From NCBI RefSeq assembly GCF_037975245.1, contig NC_092562.1, forward strand, positions 2,177,001-2,241,000: a DNA stretch of 64,000 nt, written 5' to 3'. The notes beneath the pieces were generated by a model. That model was not told where the DNA came from. It was given only the letters and a program-made list of their open reading frames with translations, and ran no database searches. Positions 29,401 to 39,557 of this stretch are shown here, in pieces (position 1 is the first letter of the stretch; every line of letters starts with the position of its first letter). A program made the position numbers and the translations under genes. The stretch comes from Apostichopus japonicus. Taxonomy: Eukaryota; Echinodermata; Holothuroidea; Aspidochirotida; Stichopodidae.

Positions 29401-32400
29401 TACCCATCAAACAAACTTACCCTGGTCCTTCCTAGGAAAAGCTGTCTGAACACCAGTACAATGCTAATGTGGCTATCACTGAAAGCCTAATAGGCCCAGG
29501 GGGCCTAGGCCTATATATATTTTTTTTAAATGCACTAGGCCTACAGTAAGTAGCCTTCAGAAATACAAGAATGTGTATACGTAATTATACAAAATACATA
29601 AAGGGCAATCAAACAAACTTATCATGGCCCTTGCTCTGAAAAGCTACCTGAACACCAATACTATCCTTAAATGGATGCTACAAAAACGAAGGCCTAATAT
29701 AAATTAAATGCACTACGTAGAATTCAGCAGTACAGGCTGTGTATATGTAATTAGCATGCAATACACACCTCGCGTACCTAACTAGAGTACAGAAAATTGT
29801 TCGCGAGGGTAGCCATTTTCGTATATAACATGTAGCTGTCATGATTCATAGCCAATCTGCTACAAAACAGACTTGGGGGCGGGGCTTAATCATCAAAAAC
29901 GGACCTCTTTACTAAAAGTAGGGGCGACAGCTCATTGTTGTTTTAAGAAAGAAAAAGTATTTAAACATCAAATAAAGCAAATAAAAGCCATAAAATGTCA
30001 TATACACCTAGTAATATACCTACCTGCAAACAACAAATGAAAGTTTAAAATGTTAATAAAATATATAATAAATAGGACCCTATCTTAGACAATACCACTG
30101 TTGAAAGACAATTCTATTCTATTCTCTTTCATAAAACATAAGTTTTGGAGCGTGTGCAAAACAGGTCTGCGAAAGTGTGTTTTTAGCCCGATTTGGACAA
30201 AAATCGGTGAAAAAGTCACAGAATGAGATCTAATTCTGGAATAAAAAATAGTAACTTTTGTTGGTCTATGTGATATATTCTTGCTCTGGCAATTCCAGAG
30301 AAAAAGAACTTTGTTTGAAGACGCTGAAAAATTTTTAAGAGAAGAGAGCGTCCCACTTACTGTTACAATATCTCTATACATGTAATGTTTTGACATAAAA
30401 ATGTAAACAATTCCTATGACTAGGTAAAGGATATAAAAGGGTACTATGTATACTGCTCATGATATAAAAAGACCCCAAATTAACTTTGACCTCCACCAAA
30501 AACAATAGTCTTTCTGATGCGCAAAGTGGTACTCTTACACACTTAATGTGAGGTCTGCCCATGCGCCACAAACGCACTCACACACACGCAACCACACACA
30601 TGAATGCAAAGGTTACGACTGTCATCAAAATCAACAATGGAAAAATAAGAAATTGTGTTGATTTATGGAAATTAAAAAAAAAGTGGTGGTAGAAAAACAC
30701 CCTATTCGACACATTGAAGAGTTGCTTACAAAATTGCAGGGAGCTTAATATTTTTCAAAGTGAGACCTTATGTCAGCGTACCATAAATTGGGATTACATG
30801 AGAGTCGCAATCTCACTATTTTCTTTACTCACGATGGTGTATATCGATAGACATGTTAGCTTCGGTCTGGTGTCTGCCCCTGTATGTTTCGGGAAAGTCA
30901 TGCAGTTTATTCTTGATGGCTTACCAGGCGTGCAATGCTATTTAGATGATACTGTGGTTTTCTGGAAGACACCAAACTGAGCGCAACTAAAATTTACGCC
31001 GCATTCTTAGTTCTTACTATGATACGCCAATGAGAAATGAAAACGAATTCAAACTTATGGCTTCAATGCTAGTAAAATTCAACTACTTGGTCATGTTGTT
31101 ACCAAGGAAGGCATTTGCATTGCGCCTGACTTTGTGCAAGCAATTGAAGATGCGCCAGCGCCGCAGTCCGTTGAAGAAATCAATTCATTTCTCGGCTTAG
31201 TGGGCTAGTATGCTAAATTTGTCCCTAATTTCGCCATGAACGTGCAGCCACTTAGGGCCATACAGATTGTAAAGAAGTAATTTTACACACAGACCAAATA
31301 GACTTACAATTTCTCCTGAGGAGTTCAACACCTTGCAGGAGCCGCTGTATCCTGACAAAGCGATTTTGTAAACATCGAGATTAACCAAGCCTTCGAGGGC
31401 AGGCAATAAGCTGGGGGATGTTGCAGCCTGTGAAGAGAAGAGAGCAAAGAGGAAAACAAGTCATTTGGGGTATTTTGTTTTCCAAAGACCATCCAGCAAC
31501 TGTGCTTTTCCGTCTGGGATTAGTTCCATTGTGATCAAATTACAGTAATGGTATAGTCACACACTCTCAGCCCAGCAAATGCATCTTTCACACAATTTGG
31601 ACGGTTTACTATTTTACCATCACAAGAAACGAGAACTGAGCAAAATCTGACTAAAACAAATCTAGCAATATTAATTTAGCAACATTGAAACTTCATAATT
31701 TGTATGTTTCCCATCAACTCAACAGTTAAAAAACTACAGGAATGCAGTTGTGTACTGTATGTTAGCCCTGCAGAACAGCATGTTACAACTAAGCATTTTG
31801 TATGATTTATTCCACTAAAAACGAAGTGGATTTTCTTTCATGTTTCTACGAATGTAAATACCTGCACTCAGCCGATTTTTCATCGCAATTGGGAACAAGA
31901 GCATCAATGACGCAGTATCTCAATACTGGAAGTTTTAATTTCGATTCCTAATTTCAAATCTTTGCTCTGTCTCTACAATTATCAATATCAATCATGTACA
32001 ACAAATATATAACTTGCATTTAAGCTACTTTGCCACGAATAGTCTCTGCAGGTTACACTTTTTCCTGCTAGTGTTGCCTTTAGCGCTCATTGCCTATTTG
32101 TCGAAAGAACAACGTTGCAAGGTTTAGTAATGTCATAGAATACCTAAGAACTTGTTTTTATGGTATCCTTCATCTTGGGTCAGTCTCTGTTGGACTTTTT
32201 GGTCATATAGTTTGACGTCAATGACAGCGGCCAAATTAGAAGAGGCGAACAACTCGACCATATTCTTGATGCCCGCCTTGAGAGCTAGGCCTATCGACCT
32301 ACTGTATGTTACTGTAGACTGTAGTGGTGACTACCATCAAAACTGTGTCCACTTCCAAGTATCAAAACAACCCACGTCTTTCCATCTCAATTTTTCTGAC

Positions 32401-34534
32401 ATGAAGATTTCATGGATTTATGACTTGGAAAAAAGTAAAAGAAGATTACAAGTTTTTATTTGAAAGTGATGGGTGGCCTCCTCCTCCCCTAATAGCCACC
32501 TCAGTTCCTCTCCATTTTGTTATTTTATTTTAATTCTTTGTACATTTGATGTCAAACATTACAGGTTCAAAAGAAAGCTAAACATACTTCTTATAACCTT
32601 ATACATCTTATATCCTTATAAATAAAACATAACCTTATACAATCTTTATAGTCTTAAAAAAGTTGTGATGCTATGGCCGGCTCCTCTTTTATACGTACCC
32701 ATCAAACAAACTTACCCTGGTCCTTCCTAAGAAAAGCTGTCTGAACACCAGTACAATGCCAATGTGACTATCACTGAAAGACTAATAATAGAAATAGGCC
32801 TAGCCTAGGCCTATATATATTTTAAATGCATTAGGCCTAGGCCTAAGTAGCCTTCAGAAGTACAACAATGTGTAAACGTAATTATTCCAAAATACATGAA
32901 GGGCAATCAAACAAACTTATCATGGACCTTGCTCTGAAAAGCTACCTGAAAACCAGTACTAGCCTTAATGGATGTTACAAAAACGAAGGCCTAATATAAA
33001 TTAAATGCACTACGTAAAATTCAACAGTACACAATGTGTATATGTAATTAGCATGCAATACACACCTCGCGTACCTAACTAGAGTACAGAAAATTGGTCG
33101 CGAGGGTAGCCATTTTCGTATATCTAACATGTAGCTGTCATGAGTCATAGCCAATCTGCTACAAACCAGACTTGGAGGCGGGGCTTAATCATCAAAAACC
33201 GACCTTTTTACTAAAAGTAGGGGCGGCAGCTCAGTGTTGTTTTAAGAAAGAAAAATCATTTAAACATCAAATAAAGCAAATAAAAGCCATAAAATGTCAT
33301 TTACAACTAGTAAAATTCTTATTCATACCTACCTGTAAAAACAAATGAAAGTTTAAAATGTTGATAAAATATATAATAAATAGGACCATATCTTAGACCA
33401 GGGTTGTCCAACCTTTTGCAGAGGAGGGCCACATGGAATGATCATGATGAAGGAGGGGGCCGCATGAACCTTTTTTGCCCGAAGCCCAAGGCAACAAAAT
33501 TTTTTGCCCGAAGCCCAAGGCAACAAAATGTTAAGCACTGCGCGCGGAGCGCACTGATTTATTTTCCTTCCTGATAAAACCGATGAATGAAGTCCAGCCG
33601 CCCCCCCCCCCCCCCGCTTAGAGAGTGTCACACAAACTGACCTGTATGCAGTTTTGTGGACCCAGAAGGTTCGAATGATTGATTGCATAGCTTCAAATTG
33701 TTATCAATAAATCTGCTCACTAAAATTTCGCACAGTAGAGCATCTCTGGCAGGCCGGACGCAACCCTGCGGCGGGCCGGACTGTGGCCCTCGGGCCGTAG
33801 GTTGGACAACCCTGTCTTAGACGATACCACTGTTGAAAGACAATTCTATTCTATTCTCTTTCATAAAACCGCAGATAAACCAATCGCTGAGAAGTAATAT
33901 GTCACGTGCCCATAATAAACCATAGACATCGAATAATAATTAACAAATGAGCAGGAAAACGTGGGCAAAAGTTCGCTACAAACAAGTTTTGGAGCGTGTG
34001 CAAAAAAGGTCTGTGACAATCGTTTTTCAGTCAGATTTGGCCCGATTTGGACATAAATCGGTGAAAAAGTCATAGAATGAGATAAAATTCTCGAATAAAA
34101 AATAGTAACTTTTGTTGGTCTATATGATATATTCTTGCTCTGGAAATTCCAGAGAAAAAGAGCTTTGTATGAAGACGCTGAAAAAATTTTAAGAGAAGAG
34201 AGAGTCCCACTTACTGTTACAATATCTCTATACATGTAATGTATTGAGATAAAAAAGAGTTAGGAATCATACTTTAAAGGAAGATTAGTGCTCCTGTGAT
34301 TGCCTTAAGAAGAACCAAGAGAGTCTGCACAATGTTGTATGAACATCCTCAATAGTGTCTTACTTCATCCTCTCAAATGCAAATGTCTGGCTAAATGGTT
34401 CTAGCACCTAATGATAACACATTTACACACTGAGTCAGAAACAATTGTCAACTTACTTCGTATGATGGTAGCTTTTCTCCAAAATGTACGATTGGGTATC
34501 CTCTGATAGCCCATAAACTCTGATAAGCCCCCAT
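23233..34534 (-). CDS. Phospholipid scramblase family protein, copy A (5 exons, 225 or 214 aa)
   Basis: Exons: 34457-34534 (or ending at 34490), 31308-31427, 26544-26722, 25428-25524, 23233-23436. Phases match (0, 0, 2, 0) and the sum is 678 bp with one stop. Family marks, in order: LLPALEGLVNLDVY (PPGLEYL region), TPCCASD (the cysteine pair of the barrel), RVRDPQKRGVLSVYKC (strand pair of the R.LDN.G.EVI..ERPLRC type), PGALIGYV (the P.G..IGYV motif), FEILFENGE..LLV, and DLDVRMKVGVILAAAWVL (canonical LDLDVKMKAV.. plus terminal helix). Scramblases move phospholipids between bilayer leaflets in a Ca2+-dependent manner. Here the acidic loop normally just before DLDV is missing, so Ca2+ dependence is doubtful. 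Confidence 0.88.
24459..24906. mobile_element. 448-bp TIR element specific to copy A, 6-bp target duplication
   Basis: The ends CAGGGATGAGACT and AGTCTCATGCCTG are inverted repeats, flanked by TTTATA on both sides (24453-24458 and 24907-24912). Copy B has the empty site CCTTTATACTAAA at about 50258. The interior has GGAGGGG/CCCCTCCCC blocks and an A-rich end, with no transposase. Superfamily not assigned. Confidence 0.85.
25225..25320. repeat. Pyrimidine-rich tract (copy A)
   Basis: CTTCTTCCTCTTCC-type sequence between exons 4 and 5 of scramblase A. The copy B counterpart (50575-50735) has expanded as (TCCCTC)n. Confidence 0.85.
25428..25524 (-). CDS. Scramblase copy A exon 4
   Basis: 97 bp, phase 2 in and phase 0 out; acceptor CGTCTAG, donor AAC|GTAAGT. 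It encodes NKNIFSYPQFEILFENGEST and then LLVKSASGYTYN, corresponding to the HPCLPKFTIQNEKREDVLKI strands of classical scramblases. It is three bases longer than the copy B exon, an in-frame change at the 5' end where the sequences differ most. Confidence 0.85.
26130..26275. repeat. Tandem 'taggcctagtactgatagtgtacatgta' repeat, copy A
   Basis: Units of about 46 bp containing TAGGCCTAGTACTGATAGTG and ATGCAAGTGACATAG, about three copies; the copy B array (51665-51900) has about five. Intron between exons 3 and 4 of the scramblase. Confidence 0.8.
26544..26722 (-). CDS. Scramblase copy A exon 3: core beta-barrel
   Basis: 179 bp, acceptor TTTCATTCCAG, donor GTGAGT, phase 0 in and phase 2 out. It carries the CC pair, the RDPQKRGVLSVYKC strands and PGALIGYV. 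It differs from copy B at about nine residues, clustered at CASDINREVL versus CASELNWEVF and CHYNSPSF versus SHYYSSSS. Confidence 0.85.
27238..27543. mobile_element. Small element with TCACGTGTGTGACATT inverted ends
   Basis: GGTCACGTGTGTGACATT at 27238-27255 and its reverse complement at 27526-27543 bound about 306 bases, with an internal direct repeat (TTCATTGGATGAAGCTTT near 27301 and 27381). A further GGTCACGTGTGTGACATC lies at 27715. There is no counterpart in copy B. Confidence 0.45.
28060..28490. repeat. Tandem satellite carrying TGACCTTTGACCT (copy A)
   Basis: About 3.5 units of a repeat of about 125 bp: TTGAGATATCGTGTTTACAA, TTTTCACAATTTGACCCCTG, then TGACCTTTGACCTCCACC. Single units or fragments also occur at 22230-22330, 30465-30565 and 44690-44800, and a longer array is in copy B. 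Confidence 0.85.
28594..30400. repeat. Element X, copy 1
   Basis: A sequence of about 1.8 kb beginning AACAAGAGCATCAATGACGC and ending near TCTCTATACATGTAATG, repeated at 31894-34254. Both are in the same orientation, both are inside copy A only, and each sits at a point where copy B is continuous. No clear terminal inverted repeats or LTRs. Content is mostly noncoding, with one short conserved minus-strand frame. Confidence 0.8.
28834..29019 (-). CDS. Conserved short frame in element X copy 1, function unknown
   Basis: A 62-codon minus-strand frame ending in TGA 28836-28834. The chain has protein-like composition: AGIKNMVELFASSN, LAVVIDVKLYDQKVQQRL, TQDEGYH. No ATG opens it at the left end; a splice acceptor (CATTACTACAG) could. 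The same frame is open in element X copy 2. It could be a captured exon or part of an element protein. I do not recognise it. Confidence 0.35.
   Translation of the reverse strand, partial: STVTYSRSIGLALKAGIKNMVELFASSNLAVVIDVKLYDQKVQQRLTQDEGYHINKFLNIL
30595..31290 (+). pseudogene. Gypsy-type retrotransposon relic in copy A (reverse transcriptase part)
   Basis: Fragments readable in different frames: KIRNCVDLWKL-like, then SFGLVSAPVCFGKVMQF, then the catalytic-loop remnant CYLDDTVVF, then LGHVVTKEGICIAPDF and FLGLVG followed by a stop and YAKFVPNF. These are Ty3/Gypsy RT motifs with multiple frameshifts. It ends abruptly at about 31270; the RNase H and integrase present in copy B are absent. 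Confidence 0.8.
32133..32318 (-). CDS. Conserved short frame in element X copy 2, function unknown
   Basis: Same 62-codon frame as at 28834-29019, still open. It differs at three residues (V to A, I to K, N to G) plus synonymous changes, and ends in NKFLGIL. Confidence 0.35.
   Translation of the reverse strand, partial: STVTYSRSIGLALKAGIKNMVELFASSNLAAVIDVKLYDQKVQQRLTQDEGYHKNKFLGIL
33399..33814. mobile_element. 416-bp non-autonomous hAT-like element
   Basis: The ends CAGGGTTGTCCAACCTTTT and AGGTTGGACAACCCTG are inverted repeats. The flanking 8-bp duplication TCTTAGAC is at 33391-33398 and 33815-33822. Element X copy 1 preserves the empty site (ATCTTAGACAATACC, about 30084). No transposase is encoded. 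A poly-C run lies at 33601-33615. Confidence 0.92.
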
Positions 34535-34902
34535 AAAATCCTGTTGTCCTTTGCTTCAGTTTCCAGTCTAAATGATTGTGAATTTCAAGTGCTCAGATCT
34601 GCAGCATCTATGTAAAGATAATGCAAAATAAAACTTCAGTGTGATCTGAATATATACCATAAGATGGAAGGCCCACACCTTAATTTTAGTCTTAGAACTG
34701 AAATACTAACCAAACTTTCAAAATCTACCTGGAACAGAACACATACAAAACAAAGAAACAATTGTGCCACCAGTGCAGTAACGCAATACCATTCCCTTTA
34801 CTGCCATTCACAGTTTACATGATACTACTTTCTACTCAGTCAATTCACTACTATATTCTATCCATCCGTATGTATGTTAGGTGACATTTACATTTCATCA
34901 AA

Positions 34903-35203
34903 GGTACTCTACTACGTTGTTTTTTCTACGCTTAGAATTTCCAACAGTGGATCGTATTAAATCCTACATCTCTTCTACCCATTATCTACGTTGCGCCTAC
35001 ACAGCCGAGCTTTGTACATGTAGAGTGTTAGGCTAAGAAGCTACAACACCTGCAGGTACCTGTACTATTTTATAAAAGGTTTAACACCCAGCCGGTAGGG
35101 CTGTAGCATATAACTCACCATTGTATGCTCACTTGAATATTATGGCAGCATCCTGTGGCCATAACAGTCCCAAGAATGGATCTTACCAACGGACAAATTG
35201 AGC
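34903..35203. other. Copy-A-specific segment upstream of scramblase exon 1
   Basis: About 300 bases absent from copy B, where TTTCATCA joins directly to ATCATCGACCAC. It contains TTTAACACCCAGCCGGTAGG. No inverted ends were found and the origin is unknown. Confidence 0.5.
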
Positions 35204-35204
35204 T

Positions 35205-35820
35205 CCTCACAATCATCGACCATTATACCATTTCTTCAAATAGATTTTAAGTTTAGGTAACTTTTTGCAGGGAGGGGAGATATTTAGAGACAACTCAACA
35301 ATTTCATGGTCGCTTATGCCTGGAATGACTTTAGTTGAGGTGAAAGCTGAAGAATTGTTAGTGAACATAAGATCAATAATGTTATTGTCTCTGGTGGGTG
35401 ACATATTAATACAAGACTTTCATAAGACTTTCGATGGAAGCTTGCTTGTTACAAACACTCTGGAAGTTTACGACAAGAAATTTGAGTGCCTTCCTTTTAA
35501 TCTGTCTTGAGTTGGTTTTCAATTTGATCTTGGTATGGTGGTTGGACCCCAAGTCAACGCCAGACGTACAATTTTGAAGTAGTTCGTACGATTTAGTGCA
35601 GCTGATGGAATTGTTATTTGAGAAGAAAGGATCAGAGTTCATTAAGTCGCACACATCACACACCCAGTTACAGCTAGAGTACATTAGCTCGCTGTACTTT
35701 GAGCCATCACTTTTAAAGCACGTAGTGTGGATCCATTGATCACAATTGTCGCACTGTACTGCTTTTGGGGTTGAACGGCACTGGATACCATTCATGAACA
35801 TTCTACGCAAAGCCAATCGT
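35205..35820 (-). pseudogene. Non-LTR retrotransposon relic: PHD-like finger and endonuclease start (copy A)
   Basis: The minus strand reads a Cys-rich finger (VQCDNCDQWIHTTCF ... CNWVCDVCD), a linker, then LKFLVVNFQSVCNKQASIES, the start of an APE-type endonuclease of CR1-like ORFs. It then jumps to SPTRDNNIIDLMFTNNSS (endonuclease C-terminal part), the middle being deleted. No reverse transcriptase remains. Confidence 0.75.
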
Positions 35821-35940
35821 CATTTGGCTGACCAAGGGTGTTGTAAGCTGCATTACTGATGCATGCCCACTTACTATGAACCCATCAATCACAACCATTA
35901 TAGCATATACCTCTCTGGTTATTTTGAACAGATATTTTAC

Positions 35941-36329
35941 TGTTTTTCGACCGATATTCGACATCGTGACCGATTATCAAACAATAAATCGGTTAATAAT
36001 CGGCATCGACAAAATCCATTGCGCAACCGATTATACGGAACCGATTATTACGTTCCACATAAAGGATTCTGTTTTACCGCGCTATTGATTCATCACATCC
36101 ACAGCGGGAAAGAATGTACATCATTCGATTCAACGCATTTGAAAGCCGGGGATGGTAACGGTATCGCAAGTCCCTCACGAGAGATTGTACTAATGTTCTT
36201 TGATATACTATCTAGTTTTGCCAATTAACATCATACTGTATATCTGCAATAAGCTTATGGGTAATCGCAGATGGTAATCATTGCAAGCTTGAAGCAAACG
36301 TCCGGGATTGTTTTATTTTTCGAACACTA
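35941..36329. mobile_element. hAT-like element, internally deleted (copy A)
   Basis: Ends TGTTTTTCGACCGAT and TTTTTCGAACACTA, flanked by TATTTTAC on both sides (35933-35940 and 36330-36337). It contains the ATAATCGGCATCG words of the longer copy B element at the same site. Confidence 0.8.
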
Positions 36330-36768
36330 TATTTTACAAATTTTACAAGGTTTTTTTTTTTTTGGTGCAGGTCCTGGGTTGCTTCGAGGTAACCAGAGAG
36401 GGTAATTAATAACAGGAACATTTTCTCTGGGACTTGAATTTTGACAACTTACAATTTGAACTTGAAGAATGAAAATGCCCATCAATACAAAGATAATTTG
36501 ATAAGTGTATTTTGAATAATCACTTGATCCAAACAGCACAACATACCTAGTTTTTTGGAGCATTAAAAACAAATTTGATCTCTGAGAGTGAGTGAGGTTG
36601 CGACGAAAACAAAAAGTTTGGAAAGCCATAGACTTCTGAGTATGTTAGCAAGAACAGCACAGAGATGATAAGGTTGTGGGTGACAATGAGCATGATAAAT
36701 AATTAATAAGCTCAACGGATAGAACACTGAAATGAGATAAAATGAAATAAAGGAAACGGTAAACTTAC

Positions 36769-36800
36769 TCAAGGTTAGATGCGTGCCGATCATCGAAGGA
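36769..36800 (-). other. Putative 5' UTR exon donor of scramblase copy A
   Basis: On the minus strand ATCTAACCTTGA|GTAAGTTTACC gives a consensus donor, conserved at the copy B position (61251). Exon 1 has a matching acceptor ATAG|ATGCTGCAGATC near 34607. A spliced untranslated leader starting near 36.8-37.1 kb is likely; the transcription start cannot be fixed. Confidence 0.4.
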
Positions 36801-37139
36801 CAAATCTGGTGTTATACAAGTAGGCTAGTATGTTAGGCTACTTTAACCGGTTCGCAAAACTACACACATAACAGACACAGAAAATCAACTAAAATAGGCA
36901 AACAAACACAAAGCAAGACACATAAAAGTGAGCAGAATGTACCGATAACTAAAAAACACTATAAATGCGTTGAAGCTGGAAAATTTGAATTTGTTGTTGC
37001 TGACCCAGCTATTTCTATTTTCAGGGATATCGGAAGCTTGCGAAAATAATTTCGTATATTCGCTTACTTCAATCCACGTACGCCCGTCTATGCCAAGAAG
37101 TACTATATATATATATGTGTAAACACGGAGCGTCATATT

Positions 37140-39550
37140 TATTTTCGTTGATTACGTACCACAATGCAGTCTGTGTACAAATAGTATCATATGAATATTC
37201 ATCTCGGTCCTCCTTCTTTCACAAAAATCTGTATTTATGTGTCCTCTTCCTAGCCTAGTTGTATCTTCGTTCCGAAGGAATGAATATAAAGTGCCATGCC
37301 CCAAGCAATGAATTTATCGGCACAGTACGAATGAGTTCAGTCACGGTTGGTTTTTGCTACCCTCTGCAATGTACAATTTTTCTTTTTGTGTTGCTATCAT
37401 AGAAACGGAAGTGAAGCATGACGACAGGGCTAAATATAATGCTCACACACTGAGCAAAAGAAACCAAAAATATTTTGATAACGTAATGCAGCTTATGGCG
37501 TAACGAGTAACCAATCACAATCGCATATTAGAATTGAAAATCCATGGCAGTGGTTTTAACAGGCGCATTTTTTAAATGTTCAGGTTTGCGCAATACTTTT
37601 TACCATGGCTATAACAAGTTACAACGGCCTCCCGAAAAAAAGAAAGAAATTAGAATGTGTTACCCATGTTTCGAAGTCGTTCCCAATTAGCCTAGCCTAG
37701 TAGTAAAAATTTGTACACCGCTCTAGTCTAACGTATACTAAACTGTTAAGGCTAAGCAATCGCTCATGCTAAAACAAATACGGTTGGGTGCATGTACTTG
37801 TAATTTCTGTGTACCGTTTGTCACGGCAACAAAAAGAGTTATTGTAATCGTCGGCGTAATAAAGTCAGCCTTTACCACAATCGGTGCATACATTTTGGTG
37901 GCAGTGAAACGCTCGAACCTTTTTCATTTTTGTAAAGTGTTTTTACAATTTTAGGACCAAGGCCTAAGTCTACCCTAGTTCCTAGGCTATGGCTAGTTAT
38001 AATAAATACAAAAATAGTATCAGTTGTACTAGTACATTGCACAGTCCAACTGTAGGGTCTATGATTGTTGTATTACTAACTTGTTAACAGCAAAATACAC
38101 AGTTACTGTACTGTTACTGTTTGAGTAGTTATCTTAGTTAAAGCTGATTCTTGTGAGTGGCCAGCGACTAAGATATGACCTATCCCTTTTGCACACATAT
38201 AAAATTAAGTCACCTCGTGTAACTAGCATCACCCATTCTCCATCCAATTTAATACTGCATGAGAAGATTGCACAAAGTAATAAAAGAGTAGGACTGCTGC
38301 ATTAATAACAACTAATACAGGTATACTTCTACCAGAAACATGCATCTTCTTATGGTATTCATCAACGAACTTATGGGTTCCCAGGTTATTAAGGGCAGTT
38401 AATGTGGGAGCTGGTAAAACATGAATTCAAAGTTGTTGTTGTTTTGTTCTTGGTATGGTCTTTCTTGTTGAAGATCCCTTGTATATATTCTTTTTGAACT
38501 AATGCTAGTTGTTCATTTCTTCATGTTAAACCAATTTAATGGTTACAGTCTGTCTCTTGGATACAGGTCTTGAGGTAATTCATAATCACAAAGTATACAT
38601 TATCTTCATCGTAGGCTAAAATTGTTCAAAAAAATCTCTTTATTATCTGTCTAGCAGAGGATTTATCATCTCAAACTGATACTACAAATGTTGAAGACTG
38701 CCCACACAATGATAAGATTTCCATCTGTTGCTTCCAAATAGAGCAATTATGTACGTGTTGGTATATAGGCCTATACACAAACTTATGACAAACCATTTGC
38801 TCTTTGCGTTTTTAACATAAACAACAGCTGGAACCGCAGCTGGCTCAGGCTACCTTGCAGATAAAGGGCATTTTACCAACACATCAGGTTAATATAGTAA
38901 CATAACCTTTTCGTGCTACATTCACGGCCAACACAGCAGATGTTCAAGCCAGAATTTTGAATAAATATTTTCACATAGTACTCACAGTTGATTTAGTGAA
39001 AGGTGTGAAGACTCGCGTACAAGAAACGTCTCATACAGGTAATGTGACCTAGTTTCGAATATGGTGTAACAGAAGCGTTAGACACCACCATCGATCCAAG
39101 ATAATACACACACAGATTGCTACCGTCGGTAATTAGACACTAGTGTACAGTCAATACATACAGCTACGGTCAATACCCACAACACCGTGCACATAGCAGC
39201 GATGAACATCTCAGGTCTAGATAAACGATAACAAGGTATCACGTTTCATTACTGTCTGCATTTTGTAGCGACAAGAAGAAAACTTCACTTGCAAGAAACT
39301 TGCAAGCAACGGAAATAAATATTTTCGCATTAGTTACAGTTGATTTAGTTAAGCTTTTAAAGCAATTTACCATACATGAGTAAGTTTTCAAAGTTAAGTT
39401 ACAATTATTATTTGTTGCTCAGTGTAGGTTTGAATGAATTGTCTGCTGTTGTGGAAGTTTTTGGATTCCAACAAAGGTGGTAAAGGTTAAAGTACCCAAA
39501 CTTACTATAACTGCCTTGATACTTAAATGTATTTCAAAGGAAATTTAGAT
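37140..39550. other. No gene recognised (upstream of scramblase A)
   Basis: This interval matches 61725-63880 in copy B in most parts but shows no open frame with protein-like composition in both copies. It probably contains the promoter of scramblase copy A (around 36.8-37.2 kb) and intergenic sequence. Confidence 0.4.
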
Positions 39551-39557
39551 ACATATT

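Larger units (their letters stand above)
31894..34254. repeat. Element X, copy 2 (with nested hAT insertion)
   Basis: Second copy of element X, starting AACAAGAGCATCAATGACGC and ending near 34254, interrupted by the 416-bp hAT-like element (33399-33814). It retains about 115 bases (33870-33985) that are deleted in copy 1. Confidence 0.8.

Noticed and set aside
30085-34235. Minus-strand frames of 103 and 124 codons (MYRDIVTVSGTLSSL...)
   Set aside because: They are present in both element X copies but with frame-breaking differences after about 80 codons and no known motif; not convincing as genes.
36327-36629. 100-codon minus-strand frame with a hydrophobic segment (IIFVLMGIFILQVQI)
   Set aside because: The copy B counterpart is frameshifted and lacks the donor, and the right part overlaps a poly-T tract; probably noncoding.
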